NCBI RefSeq assembly: GCF_024586455.1
Contig: NC_065923.1
Coordinates: 36,442,370-36,506,369 of the forward strand
Direction: 5' to 3'
DNA: 64,000 bases
Source of the DNA: Bactrocera neohumeralis
Taxonomy: Eukaryota > Arthropoda > Insecta > Diptera > Tephritidae
The position numbers and the translations under genes were made by a program. The notes beneath the pieces were generated by a model. That model ran no database searches. It worked only from the letters and a program-made list of their open reading frames with translations, and was not told the origin of the DNA. This document shows positions 46,967 to 59,869 of this stretch, in pieces (within the stretch, counting starts at the first letter, position 1; every line of letters starts with the position of its first letter).

Positions 46967-47519
46967 CCATCGGTGTAAAAATTTGCCAAAATAGTTATGT
47001 TATCTCTTACCTAAAAGTGGCCGAAATCGATTAAAGAGTTTTTATGTTTTTTCTGACTTAACTAAGTGCTGATTAAAGTATAGTAGACATTGAAAGCTCT
47101 GTTAAAAATCTAAATAGCTATATAAACTAACAAAAGCAATAAGGGACATAACAAACTACTTACATATAAAATGTGCACAAATGGCACTAAAGCTCACATA
47201 CTCACGAATATGCACATCTTCATACATATGTACATACAATAAGGAAAACTTTAAATCGAAATAGTTGACCTTACTGCAAATAATTCCACATTTCTCACAA
47301 CAAAAACTACAGGTTTAAACACATATCGTTTTGGAATTGTATATTTGGCAGAGTGTCGTAAATATTTCAGTGAATCGATTCATTACGCATTGTGTCCACA
47401 AGACCCATGAACAAATTGATGGCTGTCATATGTAAAACTCACTCTGAAAAGTGTCGAAATTAAATTGCCGTTTATAATGCGAGACTAGAGAACAAAAACA
47501 AATATTAATCAACAAAATT

Positions 47520-47645
47520 GTTTTTATTGTTTTTCAAAATATTCGTCGTTAAGACTTAAGTATATACTCTGGCATGTGCTTGAACTAATTGCCGATGTTC
47601 GTTTGACACTCTGAATGGGGTATATCCGAGACGTCGGTTCAGAAT
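47520..47645 (-). mobile_element. Possible mariner C-terminal fragment
   Basis: On the minus strand, DIPHSECQTNIGN, FKHMPEYIL and, in another frame, DEYFEKQ then a stop. This resembles the IPxSEWQKCFxNWFKRMxKCI...EYFEKQ tail of the mariner type at 30768 and 44560. The region upstream in reading direction is too decayed to place. Weak. Confidence 0.4.
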
Positions 47646-48539
47646 GCATTAACGCAGATCCGTCTTCGGTGGTTTGTTTTCCCGTTTTTTATTAAGACAA
47701 CTGTGCTACAGCCGACATCCATGTACTCATGATGAGTAAGTCCACATCAAAGTTTTTTTGGTCGAGGTGAACATTTTAGGTTACTGTAAGCAAATCGGAT
47801 AAGTTGAAATGTAACAACATATTCTAATTATTGTGGTCATTTGAAGTCATTGGTCTTTAGCTGTAAACAATACTCTCTTCAATCTTTAGATGTCAATATT
47901 GATGCTACATATTCATGACATCCGACTTGGTTTTGTGGAAAAATTACTTGAAAATTGAGTTCATCATTAATAAGAGATATTTGAAATCCCTTAAAAATCA
48001 CGGTGTTTATTTTTTAAAAAGAAACCAAAACACTCTTAGTACCCCCTATATTTTTCCTTATTATTACTTACTCATTGGGAATTTAAGGTGTTTCACGACA
48101 AGTATAAGTTCCAATAAATATATTTAGTCGAAATTGAAAATAACGTGGATGTACTGGGTCATATACGAAACTTAAAGTTATAAGAATTTTAAACACAGGC
48201 GTTTCTAGTTCCATCACTCTTCAGTGAAAGTCAGGCAAATGTTTAATTTTTCTCGTTGATGAAACGACCACATTCAGCCGACAACTGAATGGGTTTCACG
48301 CATTCATTTCATTTATTTGTTTACGTCTACAAATAAGACCCTAATGAGAGTTTTAATTTTGACAGCTCGTGGCGGCCGTGTTGTTTGAGATATTTGTATA
48401 AAATTTTTGAGTGATTTCAATAAGGATTGCCATTTCATCATGTCTCGTTTTATTCTGTAAAGTACTTGGAAATGGTCCAATATGATAGGCTTATATCTAG
48501 CTTCTAGCGAAATGATCGCTATTAATCTGAGTCAAATCT

Positions 48540-49065
48540 TCCTGTAGTTCAGACACGGAAGTGAATCCTCAAAGATTGTCTGCTTTCTGTTTCTGATTGT
48601 GATATGTATGGTGGCATCATCGAGCCATATTTCTTTCGAAATGAGGCATCAAATGCCAATACCCTCAATTATAACACGATATTGTCCGACTTTTTTACTT
48701 TTTTTTTGGAATTTGATGAAATCCACGACGACGATGTCTATTCCCAACAAAACGGGGTGCCCCCTCATATTCCACGTTTAAATATGAACACATTGCGGCA
48801 ATGTGTGACGACTCGTTAATTTCGAAAATTTTCCCAGTTCAATGGCCGCCGGAATTATACCATTTAACGTCTTTAGACTATTTTATTTGTTGGTAAGATA
48901 AATCAAAGGCTTACGCCATTCAAACAGCAATTTTGATGAGCATGAAGACAACATTTAAAGCACTGCAGGTGAAATTCCCAAAGAAATGCTCCACCAGGCC
49001 ATCGGAATTTGTTAATCGGAGCCGCAGTGGCTATTTGTCCAACATTTTGTTCAATTCATAAATGA
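48540..49065 (+). mobile_element. Mariner-like DDE transposase fragment, second Asp lost
   Basis: The plus strand reads SPQRLSAFC (decayed HPQxVTVWC), MYGGIIEPYFFRNEASNANT, LSDFFTFFLEF, then YSQQNGVPPH where the family has QQDGAxxH, so the second catalytic Asp is Asn. After a frameshift it reads FPVQWPPELYHLTSLDYF, with the third Asp in SLDYF, then VNRSRSGYLS at the C-terminus. It is the same type as the fragments at 8795-8985 and 38640-39060, but holds the complementary C-terminal half. Confidence 0.78.
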
Positions 49066-49069
49066 CATG

Positions 49070-50300
49070 TAGCAATCTGCATAACAAAAATAGAACCCAG
49101 TTTGAACACATTTGAGTGTTTTGTTTCATTTTAACATCACGTCTTTCTTGAGGGTAGACCCTGTTTAAACAGATCTATGCATTTGTACTATCTGCTGAAT
49201 ATTTACTAAAGTGAAAATTTAAATATTTACTTTATGTGAAATACCAAAGAATTTGTGAAATAGTAACTACTATGAATAGGACGTGCAAATAAAATTATAT
49301 GGAACTAATTTAAATTGTATATTTATACTTCTAACGAATATATTTGTGAATTTACGCGCCATCAGAGAGAAAAATTTTAATGTAAATATGAAAATATTTA
49401 ATGCGGAAAGGTATGAGATATTAAGGCAAATTATAATTAAAAATGACGTTCCATTCAACTATTGACAAATCAGTTTTAAATGTTTGGAGAATATGCGCAG
49501 CTCTTATTTACCATTGTTGGCTGGAAATTGAATCTAATAGAAGAGATCTAAACCAAATTTGTGAAATCGTGACTTTATTTTTGAAAATAACATAAATTGT
49601 ACTAAAATGAATAACTTCTATCGATATAGTTAAAGTAATGTTTAAAAAACACATTACCATCGAAAGAGCTACGCAGCGTTGTTCATTCACATTGCTTTTA
49701 TAATACTATAAATACTTTCATTTCACATAACAGAGGTGGTTTTGAAATTTTTGGGATATCTGCGACTGCTGATGAAAGTTACTCTGGAACAAATATTTGA
49801 AGCGAATCCCAAACACAGAAGCGTCCATTCAAATTATTTTCCCCCAATGCTATACATTTCAGTCAAGTTTGCTATTTAATTTGATACTTCAGTTTAAGTG
49901 CCTATTGTTATGTCACAAAGTGAGCGTTGGCATAAACTCTAATCTCCGGAAAGATAGACATATAAATCTAGCCAAACAGACATACAAACCAACTCACTTA
50001 ATCCCCCCAATGTAAGCACTTGTGCAGAATTACGGAAGCGGCATAATCATTATGGGCGACACCCGCGTAGGCTTATCGGATTCAAGTACTAGTATATCCC
50101 ATAATTGCGTTGCCACATAGGAGGCAATTTTTGGTTGCTTGGAGTGGGGGAAAGCTGCAGGCTTATCACAAAATATCGCCTCCAAGCGTAGTCCCCACCA
50201 CAAGCATATACGCAAGCACAAACTATATCGGTAAAGCAAATAAAGGGTGTCCCAAATTTAACGCAATAATTAAAATTTCCGGGTTTTTGACTTTTATACA
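49070..50300. other. Non-coding stretch, nothing recognised
   Basis: AT-rich; frames up to about 70 codons on both strands, none recognised. Confidence 0.4.
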
Positions 50301-50304
50301 CTAT

Positions 50305-50387
50305 TTTAAGTTTCGCACGAAGTTTGTAACACTTCGAAAGAAACCTCTGAGATCCCATGAAATAAATATATAAATGATCAGCATGAC
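50305..50387 (+). repeat. Dispersed repeat, family 1, left part of split copy
   Basis: TTTCGCACGAAGTTTGTAAC through AATGATCAGCATGAC matches positions 28246-28320 of the intact copy. It stops where the retrotransposon begins. Confidence 0.8.
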
Positions 50388-51254
50388 AAACTGTTTGGAT
50401 TTGGTAATGCATGAAGCGTGTGCGACTAACAGAGGAATATCTTGGGGTTTAAGCGGTTGCCTTGAAGATTTGGACTATCTGGATGATATCTGCCTGCTGT
50501 CCCATAAATATTCGCACATCTCCTCGAAAGTTGAAGCTATTAGTGATCTCGCAGCTTAAACTGGACTTAAAATTAATATAGCGCAGACAAAATTCATGTG
50601 CTTCAACACAACCGAAACGCCAAACCTACAGATCGCTGGATCATGTCTCGAAGAAGTCGACGAGTTTTGCTATTTAGGTAGCATCATAACTAAAAATGGT
50701 GGATCAGCAGCCGATATACGAAATCGTATATCCAAAGGTCGCGCTGCCTTCGGAATGTTGGATAAAGTATGGAGATCATTACATATATCCATATGTACGA
50801 AGCTAAAAATATTCGATTAAAGCGTGAAAACTCTTGTATTATATGGCTGTGAGACGTGAAATATTGCGGCGAATGTTTTACAATCGTTGCAATCCTTTCT
50901 TAATCGATGTCTCCGAAAAATTATGCGGATATTCTGGCCTAACGTTATTAGCAATGCTAACCTCTGGGCCATAACCAAACAGCTACCGATCCATATCGAA
51001 ACTCGACGTCCTAAATGAAAATGGACCGGCCCCACTCTGCGAAAGCCTCACGATGACATTAGCAGAACAGCGCTAGATTGGAATCCGCAAGGAAGCCGAA
51101 GTCCAGCAAACACTTTGAGACGGGAAGTCGAAGCAGAAGTACAGAGAAGTGGTTATTCTTGGAGAGAAATCAAATTCATAGCTTTAAATAAAATTAATTA
51201 TAATTTGTTTATTGAAGCCCTATGTTCTACCTAGGAACTACAGGAAAATATATA
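50388..51254 (+). mobile_element. 5'-truncated non-LTR retrotransposon RT pseudogene
   Basis: One reading frame, without frameshifts, runs from 50389 to about 51190 with four stops (50557, 50818, 50857 and 51015). It contains EDLDYLDDICLLSHK (the F/YADD box as YLDD), TGLKINIAQTKF, FCYLGSIITKNGGSAADIRN, VLYGCETW (Trp codon mutated to TGA), NRCLRKIMRIFWPNVISN, WTGPTLRKPHDDI and ALDWNPQGSRSP. This is the C-terminal half of an RT with the YLGS...LYGxETW...W.GH.LRK order of CR1/L2/RTE-like elements. The 3' part ends in AT-rich sequence. Two of the stops are TGG-to-TGA changes. Confidence 0.88.
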
Positions 51255-51570
51255 GTCGAGTTGATTTAGTTATACCCGTCTGTTTTTATACACGTCTACT
51301 CATACTGAGGGTATTGTTTTGTAGATATCGCTCTGAAATTTTGCTCACAGCTCATTTATCGAGACCGCATATATCGGAGCACTAAGCATAAAGCTGTAAT
51401 ACGAACAGAATTATCAAAATCAAGTTTTTGGAAGAAAAGCAGTTTTGTTTGACGAAATCTTACATGGGTTATTGTCTAAGGCAATTATGTAATCTTCGAA
51501 GAAACAGTTTAATTAGGACGACTGTAGCATATAGTTGCCGTACAAACTGAAAATTCTCATATGGAAATAT
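51255..51570 (+). repeat. Dispersed repeat, family 1, right part of split copy
   Basis: Starts GTCGAGTTGATTTAG and continues through a CCCGTCTG word, ATATCGGAGCACTAAGC and CAAGTTTTTGGAAG. It resumes at the point where 50305-50387 breaks off relative to the intact copy at 28222-28600. Confidence 0.78.
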
Positions 51571-51574
51571 TTTT

Positions 51575-54500
51575 ATTTGTTATGGATATTTTTAGCTTAG
51601 CTATTTTATTGTTTATTTAGTTGTCTTAACCTCGTCTTTAAGTCATGCAATATTTCGCTTCTAGAAAGCATTTTTGTTTTGTTGCTTGAAATATAAGTTT
51701 CGTTTTCGTTTCTCTAAATTGATCCTCAGAGTTGTTTATCTCTCACTAGCAGCGAAACCATTGTAATTTATTTATGTTCCCGGGTGTTGTTATGAAAATA
51801 AATATGTGCGATAGGCTTACCATAAATGTAAAATTAAATGGACATGAGTTGACCCAAAAAGGATATCACTGCCAAGCATTTTTTTATGCCAACGAAATGT
51901 GGCGGTGTGTAGTTTTCTTTCAACACACTTCCAGTTTGTTTTCGATTTTTTCGCATTTGTTGGATATTTTATGAAACTTACATACACACTAGAATACACT
52001 CTAAAATTCTTTGTATGCACACTTTGCAATAGTTGAGCGAAAGCAAATTTAACACCACTTTTAGAAACGTTTTGATCTTGGTAGAAATCTAGTATCCGCC
52101 CAGGTAAAAATGAGTTACAGGAAATATTATTCAAAAGCAGCAGGAGCCAAGCATAATATTTTCTACATAATTCATGTTGGTTAGTTCCATTCATATACAT
52201 TTGGTATGGTGTCTTGCTATGCTCTCGGCGTTTTCCGTTTTCCACTTTAAGACTCAAAAGAGTATTTCAATATAGAGAGCCTGTATTATACATCTCCAAG
52301 CAAAATATGTTTCTCAACATCATTAAAAGACTTCAGTAATAAAATAAAAATTCAATTAGTCATGTCTATTCCCTTTTCTGGTCCCTTTTGTACTCCCATA
52401 TTCTACAGGTACAATGGTTAGCAATTTAAGTATTTAAGTGAAACAACATACGCCAACCGTTCAGAGTCTAAAACCTATGTGCGACCATCGCTAAAAAGTA
52501 TTACTTCAAAATACGAATTGTGTTGTGAATCTTTAAGAGAAAGGATAAAGTAGTGTATGTACCAGTTCACACACAGAGACTCTTGTTGCTCAAACTAGTA
52601 ATTTATAGGGCTGTTGTTAGTGCTCGGGCAACTAGAGAGCGGTGTTAACAAGAGTAGTAAAATGTAGCAAAGTTTGTAAAATTTAGGATGAATAAAAAAA
52701 TTAAAATTAAGAAAATAGCTTCTTCAATATGTCAAAAAAATGAGAAATATTTCACTTAACCATTCTTTGACTTAGTACGAAACCCAACTCTAATTAATGA
52801 ATTAAAAACATTTTCGGTGTGCTCTTTAAAAGTATCGTCCAATCATACATCTTTACTAAAATTGTTTTGCTATTTTATTTCGTATGAGGAGAAACCATCA
52901 TAAGGGCCTACTCAAAATATTGGGCAGCGGATTACAACCGTCTGCAGCTGAAACAGTGTTTGTGCACCATTACATATGCTGAAATTAAATTAGGGCACAC
53001 ATGGTAGTTAAGAGCTCTAGGAATGTGTATTAAGCAGATTTATTGTAGATTTTGTATATTTGCATAAGAATGTGAGTATGTATATAAAATAAACCAAACA
53101 GTATTCTAGTGCAGATTGTACGTGGATTTTTACATTTTTTACTCAAAAGTAAGTTTAGAGGACCTCTTATTATTTGCTGTGGTCCATAAGGGTCTCGAAC
53201 ATGTACAAGTTCTGGTTATTGACCACAGGGTGTGACGCAGGAAAACTTTTCACTTTGTTAGGATAGGATGCTTTGTTGGAAACAGCGTAAATTTAGGAAT
53301 TTTAACATGTAATATTACACCAAGAGAAATACCGAATGTACATATCAATGTTTAATTTACTGAGGGCAACATGGTAATATTCAACTGATATTCAAGTGAA
53401 GAAGTCTCGTAAACGTGAAAAAAGACGGTTTGAAACTTGAATATATAGTGAACTATGTATATGAGTCCCTAGTTATTAGCGAATAAAGTCACGTACATAC
53501 AAGTATGTTCATGTCGAAAAGCTAAAGGCTTGTTTTAAGCATCAGTCCGACATAATTGAATTTTACCGCTTTTTGGCGAAGAAGCTTAATGTAGTTACTA
53601 ATAAGGTATATTTCTATGAATCCATGTTGAAAAAAGCTGGCCAGGAATGAAATTTTGCCGTCATAAATGAATGAGAATACCAAAAATAACTGTTTTTACT
53701 GAATGTAGTTTGTTAGGTGGCATTCAGATCAGATCAAGTAGAGAGTTTACAGAGAGAGTACGACACATGTGGTAGAAATAATTAAAAAACCAAGGCCTAA
53801 GAAATATGTTTATATTTCTTCATGAAGATAATTTTGTTTCATTCCTTCACCTTATTCCTGCAGGGCAGCTGTACTAATCCCGTTTCGTACACTGACCGCA
53901 GCAACATTACAACTACATTTGCCATATATGACCATGACTTACGCCTAAAATATAATAATTTTCAAATACTCGAAGTGGCTTCATATCATTTCAATTACTA
54001 CTGCTATAACCTACCTACAGAAATGGATGTATGTATGTGTAAATAAAATATGCTATTTACCATTACAACGCAATATTCTCATTTGCAAGATTGTATATCC
54101 TATACATACAAATGTATGTATATGGAACAACCGGGAGTTGGTACCGTTCGGTGGTATTGGCAAGGCAACACGTGCGTCACGCCAATTGAAGTTTCTTTGC
54201 ATACATATTTGATATTACATGTCAGTCTCGTATAAGCTTAACAAAAGGCTGCAGTGGGTTTACGCAAAAATTTCATTTGCATGCTATGTGCATATTAAGG
54301 AGCTCGCTTTACAAAGAGACCAAAAATTGGAAAAATTTCTTGTGTGAAAAATGTTCTACGGGTCATTCTGAATAGACTTGCAATGAAATAATTAGTCTGA
54401 AACCGGTTTCGAATTAGCATTTTTTATGGCAAATTTTAGCTTTCAGAGATTATAAATACTTGTTCGTCAGTTTTTGAGATAGCCCAAAGAAATTTAATAT

Positions 54501-57500
54501 GTACGTGCAGTTTGATATTCTTTTTGGTAATTTACCGGATTTGACCAGATCGGACAATTATAACTGCATCCTTCATATGTACAACCAATTACTCAGAAAT
54601 TTTATTTAATACAAACTAACTAGAGGGCAGTGCCTTTTATTCTAGTTTAAAGTTACCGTCTTTTGGGTTGTGCTTCTGGTGAAGTTCATCAGTATAAAAA
54701 GTTTTATCTGCGCAACCTCCGACACGTCCTCAAGAAACCTTCGATAGTTACGATTATTTTTCTCTATAGAGCTTTTCAATCGCTTAGAAGATGTTTAATG
54801 GTCTCATCTTCTTTTACCTCCTGACAGTTTCTACAATAGCCGCTATATTATGCATTCCTAGTCTACTGCCTATCTTTCTATTACACAGTGAGCTGTTAGC
54901 ACTCCTACTAAAGTTCTTACATCATTCCTTTGAAATTCAAATAGTCGACATGTGCGGACCATATTCCATCCACGCCACGTTTGCCTGCTACTTGAGCAAG
55001 TCTGGGACTGATTCCACTGATAGTCAGCTTAATTTACGAATAAGATATTTGTTTTATTCTGTAAGCAGCCAGTGGCTTACAATTCCAGCTTTTCCGAAGT
55101 TTAATTGTAAGGTGATGCCTTCTCTGAATAGTTCATCTACTTCTAGTTGCTAGGGATTTCACTATATTCATTGCAAGTTTACCGTCATGTTTAATCCACT
55201 ACGACATCAATGCATTATTTCATTTATTAATATTCAAAACATTCAGATTAATTCAACAAATAATCAGTTTAGCATTTTGAGTGGCGTATATTTACTGAAT
55301 TCCGTATAGACAATATATAAGATCGAGATAACTGACATTTAAAAGATATGAAGGGAATGTTTTGGACTTATTGATCACAAGTCGAACGCCATCAAAAATT
55401 TTTGCTTAGAATTAAAGAAAGTAATTTCAAGAATTATAAGAATATAATTTTATTAAGCGGTGTGTAGTTTAACAATCACATGTATAGTTGGTTGGGCAAA
55501 AAATTATTTATTTTTTTGTTTGGTAGTCTGTTAAATAGGTCCTTCGGCACTTCTAGGAATATCTCTCCAAGTGTGAATTCTTAATTGTAATAAAAAGGTC
55601 TTTTGCTTGTTAACTTTATATTTTTTTTTATTATTTTAAACAAATATTTCGTTTCAAAATTAAAAATGTTAAAAACTCAATGCTCTACGAAACGGTCTCT
55701 CACGTTTTTTCGTAAACCTTACAGTTTAAAGATACTAAAGTTTAAAACTGCCTACCATATGTAGAATTATTAACCGCTACAAGGTCATTTACTTTTTTTG
55801 AGACCTTTCTGTGCATTTTTGATATTAAGCCTTCATTAATTGCCATGGGTTCACTAGGTCAAAAAAGTTCTTCTTTGTCATTAAAAGTATCGAGTTGTGC
55901 TGAAATGCTGATTGCCAATCATTTATTCATATCTTCACATTACGAACTACATAAACGTATGTTTGTATGTATGAGCACAGCTTTCTTCAAATGCGCATTG
56001 GAAAATTGCAATATTGTTAAGCAGAGGCTTCTGTCTGTGGTCATTCCAATTTAGCGCGAATTTCATTCATACCAACCTGCATATACATATTCACAAATGC
56101 CACTGCGTACATAAGAAAGTTACACTTCTGCGAAATTGAGCTTACTAATTTGTTTGTGTTCCACTTTTTGCATAAATGCCATGGCTTGTTTTCTGTACCG
56201 GTACTAACTAACCGGTGTAACTAACTAGAAAACACTGAGGAAACATAATTGTGAGCAATTATTTCATATATAAAAGTAAACTGCTCGATTGGCCACTTGG
56301 GCAGCTGGTAGTAGATGTTCAGCTAAACAATATGGCAAAACAACTTCATGGAATGCCAAAAATAAACTTTGGTAAGTTTAAATACACACGAACGTATTTT
56401 TTCGAATCTTGTTGCAGTTGACTTGGTAATCCTAAAATACATTTTATTTTTTTTTTTTGAAGTACCACAATGCCAAATGTTGCTGATATTAATGAAAATG
56501 GATGAAATTATATTTTGGCATTGATCTCCTTAGTAGCAATACAACAATTCAAGTTGGTTTTTTGCTATTCAAGTATTGACCTAACTTTTATGCAGTTTAC
56601 CAAGTTAGTCGATGAACATAACTATATTTAAATCCTTTAACGAGTCTACTGCTGTGGTTACTCAATTCGCCTAGGTGTCTTGCTTAAGCAGTACTGCTCC
56701 CATGTTCACAGAAAAATAATAAAACAATTGTGGCAGTCCTACCTATAACTCAACAGAACGATCTTGCTAGCTCATTCTGTGGAATTCCCATATGACTGAT
56801 TAGGAACCGTAGGCGGCAGCTACGCTAATCATGGTCCGGCTCAACAAGTGCAGAGGAATAGGAAAAAAACTGTAAAGTATTCCTTACCATTGTCTCGGTG
56901 CGAGCGGCAATTAAGGCTTTTAAAAACAGTTAGACACCCGAAGGTGAGAGAATTTTTCCAACTGATAAGAAGAAAATGAAATTCGTTATATCCATATATA
57001 TCTCAAGTGAGAAGCATAAATTAATCATTTCAATACTGTTTCGAAAACGGCAGACCCACAAAGGGGCCACGTACCAATCTATGCCAACAGATTGCAATGC
57101 CAAAACTGAACAAAATCAGGTCAATGCTAACCCTAATTTACATATACCCTATATAAAGATTTCAAAATTCTTGTTGCCTTTACATCGGATGTACGGTGTC
57201 TTAGGAAAATTAAATAAAAATATAACACTGAATATACTATGATTTAATGTCGCAAATTTTAGAAACTCTGATCACTTATATATATCCGTATATCTAAATC
57301 GATTAGTTTTAGGTAATACGTACAAGTTATGTAAACAAAATTATTAATTATTACACTCTGTAGCAACATGTTGCCATAGTATAATAAATATTGCAAGTGT
57401 AAATTCTTTAAGCCTCGGGCTTACGAATACAAAACGTCTTACGACCCTACTGTCCAACCGCAGTTAAAAGAAATACTATAAATATATGTATAAAAATACA

Positions 57501-59070
57501 AAACGTCCAAAAGAGATTCAGGGTTTCTATTTGAAATGGAAATTTTTCTTGTCATTAAACATAAAGCCATCTAACTTCTACGCCTCCAAACACTGTGCCA
57601 AAACTCCGACGTCAAGTGGGAATTTCTCCGAATGAAAAAGCCAACAGCGTGTCTTTGCATTTATCATTCCAACAATCCAATTTGCTTCTAGTTGTGGCTA
57701 CTTAACTGCGGCAACATGGCGGAGGACAGACGAGAAATAAGAAGGAGCACTAGGTCGACGCAGCGACAACATTTTGTTATGCAAATTACGTTCATGTTTT
57801 TATTGAGGCTTCGCGCCTGGAAAGTGTAAATGCCGTCGCTTTTATATAATATTTATGCAGCAAAGCGGGATGTTGAAAAAATATAATTTTTAATACGATT
57901 ATATTATATTTGATAATATGTATTGTGAATGTTTATGTTTTTCTTGATGACTTACATAATACACTTAATTATACACGTTTAAACTATTTGTCGTCCTTTT
58001 GAAATGTAAAATTTTACTGGAAATTTACGCAACGAAGTTTCGAGCTTGAGCAAGGTGGCACTGGTTTCCTTGTTGGTATAGTTTTTAGAATGCAAAACAG
58101 ACTTTGTTGTACAAGTATGAGACTTTATTGTACAAGTACTCGTATGACCCCAAAATATAAATTACTTGACCTGTCGGTCCAGCAATTGCCAGCAATGGAA
58201 ATAAAAATGTCCACCCTTATTCGGAAATATTACTCTCAGTGTAGTAGTAGTAGTTTGTTATAACGGCCCTGGCACGGATGGTTGAACAGACACTCACCCG
58301 AATATTAACTCGTTTTAATTTTTTGTGTTCAGTATTTAAAATTCAACTGAAGTTAACTCCAATTCTTAAAACCTTAAAATTCAGCATTCGGAAGTAACAA
58401 AATTAATTAGAGATTTGAGAAATAGTTTTGGCAAATGTTTAACATTATTTGACAAAATAAAATGCAGTAGTGTAAGAGTAAATATAACAGTAAGTCGCAA
58501 TTTTGTTTGTTTCTGACAAAATTGGAATTACAAGTAGACCACAACAAAGCTTCGGCTATCAAAGCTCAATAAATTAAAATCGACATGCCTGGAGCATACT
58601 TGTGACGACAAATGCCAAATAATTGGAAGCCAGTGTAGCAATGAAAGAATTTGTCCTCAGGTATGCCTCCCGGAGTGACCGATTAGTAGACTGCAGTGAT
58701 AAATATTAACTACATCTGCCTTAGCAAATTTGCGAAGGATTGTCATAAATCTTTAAATATAAATATGAAAATATACACTAACGCTCATATGTACATACAT
58801 ATAACCCAGTAGATACGTAAAGACTTAAATGTTTAGTTGGCTGAACCAGATTGGCAGTAACTGCAGAGAAATAATAGTTGAAATTACTATATAATTTTCA
58901 AAGATGTAATAGAAGGAGGTATCTGTGACGAAAGGCGGAAACAAGGACATATTCTACGACGCAAATTTTCATTAAGTAATGGGTGACCAGAAAATAATGG
59001 CTTTAATCTGCGAAATAATGTTTATAACTTTTTAATGCTAATTAGATAGTAACTAACCAAATTTCTAAGC
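51575..59070. other. Long AT-rich stretch, nothing recognised
   Basis: About 7.5 kb without a transposon signature or conserved protein that I can identify. Frames of 120 codons (54791-55153, +) and 146 codons (52257-51817, -) are the longest; neither shows a known motif. A GTAGTAGTAG tract occurs near 58241-58253. This is the quietest part of the window. Confidence 0.4.
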
Positions 59071-59073
59071 TGT

Positions 59074-59085
59074 AAGGAAAGGTCG
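59074..59085 (+). repeat. Left 12-bp target-site duplication
   Basis: AAGGAAAGGTCG, repeated exactly at 59858-59869 on the other side of the retrotransposon. Confidence 0.9.
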
Positions 59086-59857
59086 GATATTGATATCATC
59101 GGCCTCAACACCCGCGCCGTTAGTTCTGCTTTCTCCAGGCTGGACAAGGAAGTACAGAAAATGGGTCTGGCAGTGAACAAGGCCTGTCATCAAACAAACA
59201 GTCGTCGCACTCGCGACTTGGCACTCACGTCACTGTTGACAGTCATAACTTTGAAGTCGTAGATAATTTCGTCTATCTTGGAACCAGCGTAAACACCACC
59301 AACAATGTCAGCCTAGAAATCCAACGCAGGATAACTCTTGCCAACAGGTGCTACTTCGGACTGAGTAGGCAATTGAGAAGCAAAGTCCTCTCTCGACAAA
59401 CAAAAACCAAACTCTATAAGTCACTCATAATTCCCGTCCTGCTGTATGGTGCAGAGTCTTGGACGATGTCAACAACGGATGAGTCGACGTTGCGAGTTTT
59501 CGAGAGAAAAGTTCTGCGAAAGATTTATGGTCCTTTGCGCGTTAGCCAGGCGAATACCGCATTCGATGGAACGATGAGCTGTACGAGATATATGACGACA
59601 TCGACATAGTTCAGCGAATTAAAAGACAGCGGCCACGCTGGCTAGGTCATGTTGTCCGGATTGACGAAAACACTCCAGCTCTGAAAGTATTCGACGCAGT
59701 ACCCGCCGGGGAAGCAGAGGAAGACCAACTGGAGAAGGACCTGGCTTCGCTTGGAATATCCAATTGGCGCCACGTAGCGAAAAGAAGAAACGACTGGAGC
59801 GCTGTTGTTAACTCGGCTATAATCGCTTAAGCGGTTTCTACGCCAATTAAGAAGAAG
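59086..59857 (+). mobile_element. 5'-truncated non-LTR retrotransposon (772 bp)
   Basis: The insert starts immediately after the YADD box would lie (DIDIIGLNTRAVSSAFSRL). It continues VQKMGLAVN, FEVVDNFVYLGTSVNTTNN, VSLEIQRRITLANRCYFGLS, RQTKTKLYKSLIIPVLLYGA, ESWTMS, RVFERKVLRKIYGPLRV, then after a shift RWNDELYEIYDDIDIVQRIK, RWLGHVVRIDENTPALKVFD and ISNWRHVAKRRNDWSAVV, then a stop. It ends in (GAA)n, TTAAGAAGAAGAAGG. The order YLGS...LYGAESW...RWLGH fits a LINE RT C-terminus. Few frameshifts and a perfect flanking duplication suggest a fairly recent insertion. Confidence 0.93.
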
Positions 59858-59869
59858 AAGGAAAGGTCG
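59858..59869 (+). repeat. Right 12-bp target-site duplication
   Basis: Exact second copy of AAGGAAAGGTCG directly after the GAA tail. Confidence 0.9.

Noticed and set aside
51817..52257. 146-codon minus-strand frame as a gene
   Set aside because: Longest frame in its region, but no domain, signal or context, and the plus strand is partly open across it as well.
54791..55153. Membrane-protein-like frame of 120 codons
   Set aside because: The hydrophobic start could pass for a signal or membrane segment, but T-rich DNA gives Leu/Phe-rich frames by chance. No homologue recognised.
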